This document shows positions 56,601-60,649 of a stretch of DNA of 64,000 bases, one piece after another (positions within the stretch are counted from its first letter, which is position 1; every line of letters begins with the position of its first letter). The DNA is taken from assembly GCA_964019695.1 (NCBI GenBank), contig OZ026526.1, forward strand, positions 13,785,754 through 13,849,753. Direction: 5' to 3'. Made by a program: the position numbers and the translations under genes. The notes beneath the pieces were generated by a model that saw nothing but the letters and a program-made list of their open reading frames with translations, was not told the DNA's origin and ran no database searches. Source of the stretch: Loripinus fragilis. Taxonomy: Eukaryota; Mollusca; Bivalvia; Lucinida; Lucinidae.

Positions 56601-57772
56601 ATCAAACTGCACAGAGGCGCAGGCTGTTGTGGTTAGCATGCAGCAAGGTCAAGTTTTTTCACGCCAGGACCCATATCACAGGCCTCCAGATAAGCAGGGT
56701 AAATAAAAAAAAAATGATTTCTCAACCAAAACCTATGCTGTAATTACTCAAAATGCATCTCAATGAGACAGATCTTTTGAACACCCATTAAATACATGTT
56801 TAACCTGATGGTTAAGATAATAATGACAATTTTACAGACAACATAGATTTTCCAGACCTAAGTATAGCTGCATTTAGCACTTCTTTGAGTGCCAAGTCAT
56901 TGTTACTCTGACATTATGAACAATGAGCAGCAAAAAAGTCACAGATGAAACTGCTTGTTTGCTTTCTTCTGCAAACTATTCATAACTAGGCCAAATTTGG
57001 CCGGCCCACAAAAAATGGTACTTATTGCATAAGCATTAAGTTTAAATAAACATGCCAAAATATATAAAAAGGCTAGATGCATAATTTTAGGTTTGAACTT
57101 TCATCTACTTCAATTTTTTGTGTATTTGTTTGTTTTGTTTGAGGTTTCACATCCCAGCCAAACAGCTATGGTCATGTTGAGACAGTCAGTTTACCTAACC
57201 ACACTTTTTTTCTGGGAAAGCTTGACTAAGCTTGGTAACACATATTTTGTGCACATACTGACAACAACCCTTCTTGAATCAGCAGAAAGAGGAGAATGAC
57301 CTTAGAAATTATTTCATGATCAATCTCCACAAAAGTATGGGACAGGGCCTGGATCAGACTTGCAATCCCTCGATCTGCAGACGGACTGGCAACCAACTGC
57401 GCTATGGGTCCCATTATATTTTGTGTATGCCAGCAGGGAAGGCTCTGACAATATTTTGCATTTGCAAAGGCTCTTGTAAACCTTCATTATTTGCCTATGA
57501 CATAAGTACCAAAATTTCACACGGTGGCCCATTTTTTTGGTATTCTGTTATTTCTACACTTCTGATTAAGACTACAAACCTAATGTTATGTTATGATCAA
57601 GCGTGCAGAAAGCAATGCCACAAAATCAAGCTAGTACCTGACAGGTATGGGTTTGTTGGGTAGTGGTTTAGCAGAGATACCCCTTGTAGCAACTGTTTGT
57701 TTAAACTTCTGTCTCTGCTGCCTCCAGGTGTCCAGATCATCTTCAGAATCACTCGAACTATCAGAATACTGC
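20540..57772 (-). CDS. DNAAF8/C16orf71-like protein with five NDK-like modules (3' part of gene, 20 exons)
   Basis: Twenty minus-strand exons with GT-AG borders and matching phases join into one frame of about 1,300 residues ending at a TGA at 20540-20542. In order the protein shows an acidic SSDSEDDL run, a Gln/Glu/Arg-rich helix, a PVIFDL motif, a long unassigned middle and five NDK-like modules (exons 6; 6-8; 9-11; 12-14; 15-20). The acidic run and PVIFDL recall the SSDSE and PTIFIDLR motifs I remember from human DNAAF8, a factor of dynein assembly condensates in ciliated cells. NDK modules are recognised by phrases such as LVGPQDPQSARR and GFEFVGGRMVWF. The nearby catalytic loop (NxxHGSD in active enzymes) is altered in all modules, so nucleotide transfer is doubtful. 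The start codon and N-terminus lie to the right of the window. The exon chain is well supported; the DNAAF8 name is a moderate-confidence recognition. Confidence 0.7.
20650..20850. repeat. P4 hairpin element downstream of exon 20
   Basis: In the last intron; ctttgcatgct and gcagatgacaaaagtc flanks. Confidence 0.6.
20930..21247 (+). mobile_element. SINE-2, full length
   Basis: Head tagcgcagtccgtaacgtg and ggagtcgcgagtttgatcc, then the same body, ending aacgtaaagcaacaaaac. Confidence 0.8.
21337..21512. repeat. K-family palindromic element
   Basis: Short copy (ttataaaa..catgctcaactcaa / ttgagttgacc..aagttttataa); last large intron. Confidence 0.6.
21974..22070 (-). CDS. Exon 19: NDK-like module 5
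   Basis: This 97-bp exon (phase 2 in, phase 0 out) lies between TTTATTACAG and AACCAG|GTACC. It encodes TFSTDQIQGKSTTDSLLSKF and ILRPSDINQ. RPSD aligns with HGSD of active NDKs, so Arg replaces the catalytic His. An inner GTAAAT would break the frame with exon 20. Confidence 0.68.
22905..22990 (-). CDS. Exon 18: NDK-like module 5
   Basis: This 86-bp exon (phase 0 in, phase 2 out) lies between TTTTTCAG and GGGA|GTAAG. It encodes VPLLTSGPCIVLALQRDNAV, the NDK mtSGPvvamvl..enAv strand and helix. Confidence 0.78.
23489..23579 (-). CDS. Exon 17: NDK-like module 5
   Basis: This 91-bp exon (phase 2 in, phase 0 out) lies between TTTTCTAG and CTG|GTAAAA. It encodes GFEFVGGRMVWFTQDQAEHF, matching NDK GFeivg.kmv.lt.eqAeeF. 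Confidence 0.78.
23850..24020. repeat. P5 hairpin element
   Basis: Strong hairpin accctgatgaaatgtcgcat / atgtgacatttcatctgggt; intron 16-17. Confidence 0.6.
24060..24250. mobile_element. H-family palindromic element
   Basis: Complete copy from aggcctccagataag to cttatctggacctatg, the outer inverted repeat of the family; core arms around 24115-24180. Confidence 0.75.
24381..24589. mobile_element. A-family palindromic MITE beside exon 16
   Basis: Same family; its right end is 23 bp from the splice donor of exon 16. Confidence 0.75.
24613..24730 (-). CDS. Exon 16: start of NDK-like module 5
   Basis: This 118-bp exon (phase 1 in, phase 2 out) lies between GTGTTTCAG and CAAGG|GTAAG. It encodes TTCLVLTPLLLKKLGSHYG, then FVELIEGLVSQG, which has the NDK beta1-alpha1 pattern. 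Confidence 0.72.
24740..25600. other. Intron sequence without recognised elements
   Basis: Between exons 15 and 16; I see no repeat family, no splice-flanked open frame and no RNA gene. Confidence 0.45.
25600..25765. mobile_element. H-family palindromic element
   Basis: Core ctcaaaagaaccgtctcatc and its reverse, outer end cttatctggaggtc. Confidence 0.72.
25957..26128 (-). mobile_element. SINE-2, 5'-truncated
   Basis: Only the 3' half (tagctgttgac, tgtggttaggtgaactg, gtatgtgcacgagg) is present. Confidence 0.7.
26147..26350 (-). mobile_element. SINE-1 fused to the LINE tail
   Basis: Full copy whose head (gagcgcagtggctcagtgg) directly follows the (GATA)n tail of the LINE on the minus strand, with no sequence between. 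Confidence 0.82.
26351..27452 (-). mobile_element. 5'-truncated LINE with reverse transcriptase C-terminal half
   Basis: An open frame (27446-26541) starts in the GSVLGPILFLAYINDLP block, continues through LFADDTAMY (catalytic DD), NPSKCQVIHVTRR, AKYLGVTISEDLKW and PQLEYASTVWSPH, and ends with a stop. A roughly 170-bp 3' UTR ends in (GATA)n. This is typical of jockey/CR1/L2-type elements inserted by target-primed reverse transcription with 5' truncation. Endonuclease and the first RT blocks are missing. Confidence 0.88.
27486..27588 (-). CDS. Exon 15: linker to NDK-like module 5
   Basis: This 103-bp exon (phase 0 in, phase 1 out) lies between ATATTACAG and ACAG|GTATAT. It encodes ISSPGIDSIIEIKYSSIRE, then MCHQPSAVNTANAT. 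It was found because the phases of exons 14 and 16 require it. A LINE begins about 35 bp beyond the donor. Confidence 0.65.
28405..28530. mobile_element. H-family element, half copy
   Basis: Only one arm of the core (gaaggttcttttgagtaccc) remains. Confidence 0.55.
28752..28953. mobile_element. A-family palindromic MITE
   Basis: Diverged left end (tatattaaaacctgtctta); intron between exons 14 and 15. Confidence 0.72.
29283..29377 (-). CDS. Exon 14: end of NDK-like module 4
   Basis: This 95-bp exon (phase 1 in, phase 0 out) lies between TTTTTTAG and GAAATG|GTATG. It encodes SGNYSAAVQDLKLFFPDGL, equivalent to the SDSvesA.rEi.fFFp helix of NDK. Confidence 0.75.
29988..30185 (-). mobile_element. 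SINE-1, full length
   Basis: Clear A and B boxes; 16-bp target duplication tacattgctgcataat at 29972 and 30186. Confidence 0.87.
30610..31203. repeat. Three tandem P4 hairpin elements
   Basis: Copies near 30614-30803, 30826-31015 and 31035-31203 with period about 210 bp. Each has a ggacccagatcaggcc/ggcctgatctgggt hairpin and gtcgtctgctgat flank. Confidence 0.72.
31203..31450. repeat. P3 hairpin element
   Basis: Outer arms gcctcgacgagagaaaacc / aagacaggctttctcgc; centre cctgcgcatccgcgcag. Abuts exon 13 donor side. Confidence 0.65.
31471..31660 (-). CDS. Exon 13: core of NDK-like module 4
   Basis: This 190-bp exon (phase 0 in, phase 1 out) lies between ATGAACAG and TACT|GTAAGT. It encodes SGQCLWLALQRENAVKKLLD, then LVGPQDPQSARRNS and GVFGVDTVCNGLY. 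These match the NDK SGPVvAmvleG, GPTdP..A and FG.D..rNa.H segments; Tyr replaces the catalytic His. Confidence 0.82.
31820..31957 (-). pseudogene. Truncated tandem copy of exon 13
   Basis: The copy encodes SGQCLWLALQRDNAVKKLLD and LVGPQAPQSARRNS, then diverges at 31820, so the FG.D..N part and the donor are missing. It keeps an acceptor-like CATCAACAG and has three extra bases at its start. Confidence 0.72.
32420..32520. mobile_element. H-family element, partial
   Basis: Has ttaaacatgcc and gctcaaaagaaccg; the second arm is lost. A similar remnant lies at 31725-31790. Confidence 0.5.
32575..32700. repeat. P6 hairpin element
   Basis: Arms caggcccagatcagac / gtctgatcagggttttcctg with aagcag loop; related copies at 12880-12985 and 38310-38460. 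Confidence 0.5.
32871..33014 (-). mobile_element. SINE-1 fragment ending in poly-G
   Basis: The 3' half of a SINE-1 runs into an uninterrupted G tract of about 28 at 32987-33014 on the plus strand. Head lost. Confidence 0.68.
33213..33386. repeat. P4 hairpin element
   Basis: Hairpin ggatccagatcaagaccgac / gtcttcatctgggttc; flank gcagacgacaaaat. Confidence 0.6.
34044..34281 (-). CDS. Exon 12: start of NDK-like module 4
   Basis: This 238-bp exon (phase 2 in, phase 0 out) lies between CACTTTCAG and ATGCAG|GTGAGG. It encodes TTLLLVKPRALKRHFPKIL, then EGYQVVGFHLGMLNKEKID. LLLVKPRAL corresponds to the ALIKPDAV start of NDK, with Arg in place of Asp. Confidence 0.78.
34665..34885. repeat. P5 hairpin element
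   Basis: Same flanks; intron between exons 11 and 12. Confidence 0.55.
35137..35266 (-). mobile_element. SINE-1, 5'-truncated, at the exon 11 splice donor
   Basis: The body (35148-35255) holds the 3' half of SINE-1. The 11-bp target duplication aaatttacctg stands at 35137-35147 and 35256-35266; the right copy contains the donor of exon 11. Confidence 0.85.
35264..35510 (-). CDS. Exon 11: end of NDK-like module 3
   Basis: This 247-bp exon (phase 1 in, phase 2 out) lies between TTTCTACAG and CACAG|GTAAAT. It encodes PCLVLALRGVNGLAKLESI, then SMMHSRTAEQAYTFMRLFF, where a His stands at the NDK catalytic position although the following Gly is missing. A His/Leu/Pro-rich tail follows. The donor lies inside a SINE target-site duplication. 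Confidence 0.75.
35788..36010. repeat. P3 hairpin element
   Basis: Outer arms ggcctcaaggcgacaaaacc and cgaagacacattttcc; centre gctgatcagtctaggcag. Confidence 0.62.
36121..36300 (-). CDS. Exon 10: NDK-like module 3
   Basis: This 180-bp exon (phase 1 to phase 1) lies between TTATTCTCAG and AATG|GTTTGTA, a weak donor. It encodes CILSVVPRGKVTSVVPFAE, GLELLGMKWLPCLTASQAKE and DRLWKDSLHTLTN. The order of strand, helix and LT.sQAKE matches the N-terminal half of NDK. Confidence 0.72.
36301..36455. repeat. Three tandem copies of the exon 10 acceptor flank
   Basis: A unit of about 56 bp (gagaataaatat.tctga.atcaa and tattcatactacc) is repeated immediately upstream of exon 10, so minus-strand TTATTCTCAG-like sites recur. 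Confidence 0.65.
36702..36862. repeat. P4 hairpin element
   Basis: Hairpin gatcaggaccgacattctgt and its arm; between exons 9 and 10. Confidence 0.62.
37075..37215 (-). mobile_element. SINE-1, partial
   Basis: Head and centre present; tail missing after the core. Confidence 0.68.
37440..37620. mobile_element. H-family element, diverged
   Basis: Outer cctccagataaga and cttatctggacttatgg ends are kept; the core is reduced. Confidence 0.58.
37849..37981 (-). CDS. Exon 9: start of NDK-like module 3
   Basis: This 133-bp exon (phase 0 in, phase 1 out) lies between TATTTTAG and ATCG|GTAAG. It encodes CFDPEIQINPNYVIPELY, then LEQISTLLLLGHDILKTCG. A palindromic element begins about 29 bp upstream of the acceptor. 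Confidence 0.72.
38010..38240. repeat. P2 palindromic element near exon 9
   Basis: Diverged complete copy beginning 29 bp upstream of the exon 9 acceptor. Confidence 0.68.
38580..38760. mobile_element. H-family palindromic element
   Basis: Core gtgctcaaaagaaccatctc with its inverted arm and both flanking segments. Confidence 0.72.
39035..39348. repeat. Dispersed repeat 'gtgttgtgcctaggtc'
   Basis: The same segment (gtgcctaggtcaagattt, ctgaatttcagg.gg) recurs at 60432-60620 and, reversed, at 43230-43320. Confidence 0.5.
39349..42972. mobile_element. Pearl/CvA-like element with tandem monomers and (GACG)n
   Basis: The ends form a short inverted repeat (ATACCCCCCGCA near 39350, TGCGGGGGGTAT near 42970). 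Inside are eight monomers of about 150-190 bp starting near 39471, 39660, 39851, 40041, 40196, 40387, 40578 and 40755, then a unique tail, a (GACG)n tract and the right end. Tandem core plus ACGG microsatellite is the layout I recall for bivalve CvA/pearl elements. A 1.65-kb element interrupts it. Confidence 0.7.
41040..42688. mobile_element. Element with three ~450-bp monomers, nested in the pearl-like element
   Basis: The left end carries a ggacctgaaggtcc hairpin and cgctcacctga; the right end carries cggagccttcggctc and caggtgagct. Three diverged monomers repeat at about 41520, 41965 and 42438 (accatatatgggc, ggccatcttggtcatgtgac), followed by (GACG)n at 42590-42640. About 170 bp of host element is duplicated on both sides (40863-41032 and 42690-42860). 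Confidence 0.65.
43421..43527 (-). CDS. Exon 8: end of NDK-like module 2
   Basis: The exon encodes ADVQKRESFPVESK, then HMFHAARYSDGLLTTLGG and EFSK|GTAGG (phase 0 out). The acceptor TATAAG at 43527 joins exon 7 in phase 1; a second acceptor, GTACAG, starting the exon at 43516, joins exon 7b in phase 0. The His in MFHAAR may match the NDK catalytic His, but the loop is otherwise unlike NDK. Confidence 0.68.
43555..43715. mobile_element. H-family element with core deletion
   Basis: Flanks present, centre shortened; begins about 30 bp upstream of exon 8. Confidence 0.62.
43825..44033. mobile_element. A-family MITE nested in an H-family element
   Basis: TA-flanked insertion that splits an H element (left part about 43730-43824, right part 44034-44095). 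Confidence 0.78.
44256..44395 (-). CDS. Candidate optional exon 7b
   Basis: TTTTTTCTCTCTAG and GTG|GTAAGT are strong splice signals around 140 bp that are open in only one frame, which is the frame required after exon 7. It would encode SFLIGVDGLTLVRTFILFMQ and LVRCCLASLPLLIRYV. It leaves in phase 0, which fits exon 8 only if the nearer acceptor (43516) is used. Either both are used together or both are skipped. Confidence 0.45.
44460..44640. repeat. P4 hairpin element
   Basis: Hairpin acccagatcaggtcc / ggacctgatctgg; it lies just upstream of candidate exon 7b. A decayed copy lies at 47930-48020. Confidence 0.58.
44712..44822. repeat. Palindrome upstream of exon 7 donor side
   Basis: Arms atagttataccatg.cttgtc and cgcctgtac around gataatccac / gtggattatc. 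Its right end is about 28 bp from the exon 7 donor. Confidence 0.65.
44850..45083 (-). CDS. Exon 7
   Basis: This 234-bp exon (phase 1 to phase 1) lies between TTTTCCAG and ATGG|GTGAGT. It encodes ISGKSLHAFCPGTSS, a polar insertion (HLDPHKQVKQIEATHPS) and SLVEACMVQMTMQGIM. It falls inside NDK-like module 2, which is longer than a normal NDK because of this insertion. Confidence 0.7.
45932..46139. mobile_element. A-family palindromic MITE
   Basis: Same termini and centre; in the intron between exons 6 and 7. Confidence 0.75.
46400..47471 (-). CDS. Exon 6: long exon with NDK-like module 1
   Basis: This 1,072-bp exon (phase 0 in, phase 1 out) lies between TATATTTCAG and TTGG|GTAAGTG. It begins SKDEIKGTSAFHQHMAKF. 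Its middle carries NDK-like module 1: LLNKIGPVLAICLRG, then DAVGPSDPALARRTDPNSL, then CLLFCPRNST, where Cys sits in place of the catalytic His, and ELARWFGGR. A Lys/Ser-rich linker follows (GRKSKKVSFADAS). The exon ends with the first strands of module 2 (LVLSPLVPPKCFGLVLATC, RRGYYVRGIKRCRLS). Confidence 0.8.
47491..47680. repeat. P2 palindromic element, truncated, near exon 6
   Basis: Its left end lies about 18 bp from the exon 6 acceptor; the right half is lost at the junction with an H element. Confidence 0.68.
47685..47850. mobile_element. H-family palindromic element
   Basis: Complete core; directly abuts the truncated P2 palindrome at 47491-47680. Confidence 0.7.
48031..48140 (-). mobile_element. 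SINE-1 remnant
   Basis: Diverged tail and centre (cagtcaacaatttttcag, ggttgaacca); head missing. Confidence 0.45.
48151..48246 (-). pseudogene. Degenerate partial copy of exon 5 (copy E)
   Basis: The same segment can be recognised with insertions and without the donor, which makes it the most decayed member of the series. Confidence 0.5.
48290..48665. mobile_element. H-family element split by a SINE
   Basis: Left part to 48334, right part from 48538; the SINE between has a 12-bp target duplication (atatattgtggg). Part of the exon 5 tandem duplication block. Confidence 0.75.
48335..48537 (+). mobile_element. SINE-1, full length, inside an H element
   Basis: A box ggctcagtggtagag, B box ggtttgagcc; tail ends (aatc)aaacaaatc. 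Target duplication atatattgtggg at 48323-48334 and 48538-48549. Confidence 0.87.
48687..48776 (-). pseudogene. Partial copy of exon 5 (copy D)
   Basis: The copy reads DKLYLMVAVTPVEQFDAKF, then KAKVKKSK and AAG|GTAATAC. By eye about six silent changes and one replacement separate it from exon 5. The frame is open upstream to about 48875, but I see no good acceptor. Confidence 0.6.
48820..48915. mobile_element. H-family element in exon 5 duplication block
   Basis: Compact copy next to exon 5 copy D. Related copies in the same block lie at 49265-49345 (half), 49495-49645 and 49805-49985. Confidence 0.65.
49353..49443 (-). pseudogene. Partial copy of exon 5 (copy C)
   Basis: The copy reads IMVAVTPVEQFDAKSIPTK, then KVKKSK and AAG|GTAATATCC. 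Compared with exon 5 most base differences are silent. No acceptor is evident, so use as an exon is unproven. Confidence 0.6.
49495..49985. mobile_element. Two H-family elements in exon 5 duplication block
   Basis: Copies at 49495-49645 and 49805-49985 flank exon 5 copy B, showing that exon fragment and element were duplicated together. Confidence 0.68.
49674..49755 (-). pseudogene. Partial copy of exon 5 (copy B)
   Basis: The copy reads DKLYLMVAVTLLEQFDAK and keeps a GTAAT donor, but lacks seven bases near the donor compared with exon 5. There is no convincing polypyrimidine tract and AG at its left edge. Confidence 0.65.
49999..50246 (-). CDS. Exon 5
   Basis: This 248-bp exon (phase 1 in, phase 0 out) lies between GATTGCAG and AAG|GTAATACC. 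It encodes GVGLSASYTTLLTWLLSLVP, then a segment ending DKLYLMVAVTPVEQFDAK and a Lys-rich tail KAKVKKSK. I do not assign a domain. Its last 90 bases recur at four sites in the next intron. Confidence 0.74.
50260..51110. other. Intron sequence, mostly unclassified
   Basis: Between exons 4 and 5; a fragment of an H element (50525-50580) and AT-rich unique sequence. Confidence 0.45.
51123..51328 (-). mobile_element. SINE-1, full length
   Basis: Near-consensus copy; target duplication cgtaacgaaaa at 51112-51122 and 51329-51339. Confidence 0.86.
51340..51500. mobile_element. H-family palindromic element
   Basis: Near-consensus core at 51375-51430, next to a SINE. Confidence 0.72.
51628..51769 (-). 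CDS. Exon 4
   Basis: This 142-bp exon (phase 0 in, phase 1 out) lies between ATTCCAG and ACTG|GTATG. It encodes ESSYEPSPRSLPVIMSQDQ, then ECLLLSIHLSSNGELVLHR. A broken tandem copy lies just upstream at 51790-51919. Confidence 0.72.
51790..51919 (-). pseudogene. Dead tandem copy of exon 4
   Basis: A 150-bp unit is duplicated head to tail (51638-51787 and 51788-51937). The copy keeps the acceptor and most codons, but the Gln codon after SQD is TAG (51863-51865 on the minus strand), and the copy breaks off before the donor. It cannot act as a normal internal exon. Confidence 0.75.
51972..52208. repeat. P3 hairpin element
   Basis: Complete copy; centre gatcagactgcgcggatgcg. Confidence 0.66.
52430..52590. 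mobile_element. H-family palindromic element
   Basis: Core with some mismatches; both flanks kept. Confidence 0.65.
52656..52831 (+). mobile_element. SINE-1, diverged subfamily
   Basis: A box tggctcagttggtagag; the B-box region is disrupted. Uses the 'gaagacgggaaatcat' variant also seen at 3418. Confidence 0.65.
52906..53041 (-). CDS. Exon 3: helix end and PVIFDL motif
   Basis: This 136-bp exon lies between TTTTTCAG and CTG|GTAATTC and leaves in phase 0. It continues the charged helix (KLREQRESEHQAKLRLQTR) and ends with ETTPVIFDL. That ending resembles the PTIFIDLR block I recall from DNAAF8 and is the best clue to family. Confidence 0.75.
53050..53475. repeat. K-family element next to exon 3, split by a SINE
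   Basis: Left end aaaacttttttcatgctc starts about 10 bp upstream of the exon 3 acceptor; right end gttgagcatgtaaaaagttt at 53445-53470. Confidence 0.62.
53211..53410 (-). mobile_element. SINE-1 inserted in a K-family element
   Basis: Full copy; target duplication actttctatga at 53200-53210 and 53411-53421. The K element continues on both sides. Confidence 0.85.
53955..54120. mobile_element. H-family palindromic element
   Basis: Core ctcaaaagaaccgtctctat and inverted arm; both flanks. Confidence 0.7.
54142..54556. repeat. J-family element with internal duplication
   Basis: Ends catgggtgaaagttc and gaaaactttcacccatg; a segment of about 170 bp (acagtatgcctacaaaataa to aggaataatcctga) is present twice. 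A single-unit copy lies at 19950-20205. Confidence 0.68.
54579..54749 (-). CDS. Exon 2: Gln/Glu/Arg-rich segment
   Basis: This 171-bp exon joins phase 2 to phase 2 and ends at GTCAG|GTAGG. It encodes KKPQRVIPMLERQ, a Gln/Pro-rich stretch, then AEERERKRREEIVR, a charged helix that continues into exon 3. The acceptor is CAGCAG, so a three-base (one Ser) splice variant is possible. Confidence 0.72.
54803..55680. mobile_element. Second pearl-like element, three monomers
   Basis: The same left end (ATACCCCCCGCA) and monomers starting near 54917, 55108 and 55302 are present, followed by the same tail and a short GACG-type tract. It lies in the intron between exons 1 and 2. Confidence 0.7.
55681..56480. 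repeat. Tandemly duplicated repeat with (GTCT)n
   Basis: A (GTCT)n tract at 55708-55750 leads into two roughly 330-bp related copies (from about 55775 and 56100), each with atttctcagcaac, a ttgtattgtgtaa segment and agtccctttatttgttc. It is intronic. Confidence 0.55.
56530..56690. repeat. P3 hairpin element, truncated
   Basis: Middle part (gaccagcctgctcagctacag, gcgcaggctg) without intact outer arms. Confidence 0.5.
56690..56870. mobile_element. H-family element, diverged
   Basis: Outer cctccagataagc end and reduced core. Confidence 0.6.
57125..57412 (-). mobile_element. SINE-2
   Basis: Diverged full copy about 230 bp beyond the donor of exon 1; head ggacccatagcgcagttgg. Confidence 0.75.
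57638..57772 (-). CDS. Exon 1 in window: acidic Ser/Asp run
   Basis: The 135-bp exon begins after TTTTCAG (phase 2) and ends at CAG|GTACTAG (phase 2). It encodes QYSDSSSDSEDDL, then DTWRQQRQKFKQTVATRG and ends PLPNKPIPV. Its first 39 bases and its acceptor are the unit of the tandem array that continues to 59491, so which acceptor copy is used cannot be told from sequence; this is the one nearest the unique coding part. Confidence 0.7.
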
Positions 57773-59491
57773 CTGAAAATATAACAGAGATCATCTTCAG
57801 AATCACTCGAACTATCAGAATACTGCCTGAAAATATAACAGAGATCATCTTCAGAATCACTTGAACTATCAGAATACTGCCTGAAAATATAACAGAGATC
57901 ATCTTCAGAATCACTCGAACTATCAGAATACTGCCTGAAAATACAACAGAGATCATCTTCAGAATCACTTGAACTATCAGAATACTGCCTGAAAATATAA
58001 CAGAGATCATCTTCAGAATCACTCGAACTATCAGAATACTGCCTGAAAATATAACAGAGATCATCTTCAGAATCACTCGAACTATCAGAATACTGCCTGA
58101 AAAAATCGCAAACAGAGATCATCTTCAGAATCACTTGAACTATCAGAATACTGCCTGAAAATATAACAGAGATCATCTTCAGAATCACTCGAACTATCAG
58201 AATACTGCCTGAAAATATAACAGAGATCATCTTCAGAATCACTCGAACTATCAGAATACTGCCTGAAAATATAACAGAGATCATCTTCAGAATCACTCGA
58301 ACTATCAGAATACTGCCTGAAAATATAACAGAGATCATCTTCAGAATCACTCGAACTATCAGAATACTGCCTGAAAATATAACAGAGATCATCTTCAGAA
58401 TCACTTGAACTATCAGAATACTGCCTGAAAATATCACAAACAGATATCATCTTCAGAATCAATCGAACTATCAGAATACTGCCTGAAAATATCGCAAACA
58501 GAGATCATCTTCAGAATCACTCGAACTATCAGAATACTGCCTGAAAAAATCGCAAACAGAGATCATCTTCAGAATCACTCGAACTATCAGAATACTGCCT
58601 GAAAATATCACAAACAGATATCATCTTCAGAATCAATCGAACTATCAGAATACTGCCTGAAAATATCGCAAACAGAGATCATCTTCAGAATCACTCGAAC
58701 TATCAGAATACTGCCTGAAAATATCGCAAACAGAGATCATCTTCAGAATCACTCGAACTATCAGAATACTGCCTGAAAATATCGCAAACAGAGATCATCT
58801 TCAGAATCACTTGAACTATCAGAATACTGCCTGAAAATATCGCAAACAGAGATCATCTTCAGAATCACTCGAACTATCAGAATACTGCCTGAAAATATCT
58901 AAAACAGAGATCATCTTCAGAATCACTCGAACTATCAGAATACTGCCTGAAAATATCGCAAACAGAGATCATCTTCAGAATCACTCGAACTATCAGAATA
59001 CTGCCTGAAAATATCGCAAACAGAGATCATCTTCAGAATCACTCGAACTATCAGAATACTGCCTGAAAAAATCGCAAACAGAGATCATCTTCAGAATCAC
59101 TCGAACTATCAGAATACTGCCTGAAAATATCACAAACAGAGATCATCTTCAGAATCACTCGAACTATCAGAATACTGCCTGAAAATATCACAAACAGAGA
59201 TCATCTTCAGAATCACTCGAACTATCAGAATACTGCCTGAAAATATCGCAAACAGAGATCATCTTCAGAATCACTCGAACTATCAGAATACTGCCTGAAA
59301 ATATCGCAAACAGAGATCATCTTCAGAATCACTTGAACTATCAGAATACTGCCTGAAAATATCGCAAACAGAGATCATCTTCAGAATCACTTGAACTATC
59401 AGAATACTGCCTGAAAATATCGCAAACAGAGATCATCTTCAGAATCACTCGAACTATCAGAATACTGCCTGAAAATATCACAAACACTGTT
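57727..59491 (-). repeat. 54/58-bp minisatellite made from an exon edge and its acceptor
   Basis: About 31 tandem units end to end. On the minus strand each unit is TTTTCAG followed by the coding edge of exon 1 (QYSDSSSDSEDDL). Units near the exon are mostly 54 bp and stay in frame; units from about 58430 rightward are mostly 58 bp and shift frame each time. A stray copy lies at 59884-59930. Long minus-strand ORFs across the array are by-products of the 54-bp period. Confidence 0.9.
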
Positions 59492-59499
59492 CATCTTCA

Positions 59500-60000
59500 C
59501 AGGGCTTTTTCCAGCAACTTTGGGATAAGGCCCTTGGTCAAAATTGGGAAAAAAATGATTGACTTAACAGCAAAATTGGGAGAAATTAAATGACATTGAG
59601 GGATAGCAAAATATATCCCCAAAATCAAGTTATTTTAGATTGTATAATGCCAACCATAACACTTAAGCACAGGTGTTTAAGTATCACTCTGATATGGGTC
59701 ATTGTTTCTCATAAGAAGTAGTGGTCTCTAAAAATTAAAAAAAAAAGAAAAAAAACTTTTTTTATTTTTTTTTACTTTTCTTAATTGGGAAAAACAGACA
59801 TGGTGTTAGGGAAAAAAGTTGGCTATTTTCGATTGGGAATGTGGACAAAATTCGGCCCCTAGAGAAAGGCAGAAAATGCCCTGCTTCAGAATCACTCGAA
59901 CTATCAGAATACTGCCCGAGAATCACAAACAGATAGCCTGGGATGGAAGAATGTCAAGATTTGGTCAGCCATGTCAGGCCCCTAGACAAGTATGTAATCA
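59500..60000. other. Sequence right of the minisatellite
   Basis: AT-rich with one stray minisatellite unit at 59884-59930. No upstream exon of the minus-strand gene recognised. Confidence 0.45.
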
Positions 60001-60004
60001 CAGG

Positions 60005-60365
60005 TTTAGATATGCAAAAATTTTCAGCGTAAAATTGTAAATATTTTCTTACCCATCAATTTTAACATATGTTTGGGTGCTCTAAAGAACCGTCTCATTG
60101 AGACCGTTCTTTTGAGTACCTACAACATATGTTTTGGTTGAGAAGTAAGAAAATTAAATTTCGTTACGCACTCTTAACTAAAGTCCTGTATGTAATTGAA
60201 TTTTTTTTTATCATTTTTCTTATTTCTAAACCAAAATATATGTTGTTGGTACTCAAAAGAACTGTCTCAATGAGACAGTTCTTTAGAGCACTCAAAACAT
60301 GTTTATACTGATGGGTTAGAAAATAATTACAATTTTACACTAGACAGTTTCCTTATCTGAACCTA
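60005..60365. mobile_element. Two adjacent H-family elements
   Basis: Copies at about 60005-60180 and 60190-60365 in opposite order of flanks, each with a full palindromic core. Confidence 0.7.
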
Positions 60366-60649
60366 CACATGTTTTGGGTTAAAAAAGCATTGAAATTTAC
60401 TTGAAGGGGTATATATATTAAACAACTCTTCAGTGTTGTGCCTAGGTCAAGATTTCTGGGGGATACAAGTGTTCCCCTTCCTGAATTTCAGGAGGACATT
60501 TGCCTGGGGGACACACCAAATCTATCTGATTTTTACCTGTTAAACGATTATAAACAGCAAAAAAGTCAGCAGATTTTCAACGGCACACCCAAAGGCCCAC
60601 ACTGGGTGCGTTTTTAAGCGACACTGATGGTAAATTTGTGGGAATGCAG

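Noticed and set aside
57597..58462. Long minus-strand ORFs (up to 268 codons) of SSDSEDDL-type or ILIVRVILKMIS-type repeats
   Set aside because: They are the different reading frames of the 54-bp minisatellite; only the last unit continues into convincing coding sequence.
57727..59491. Regular repeats resembling a CRISPR array
   Set aside because: There are no unique spacers; the whole unit is repeated, and the setting is a spliced animal gene.
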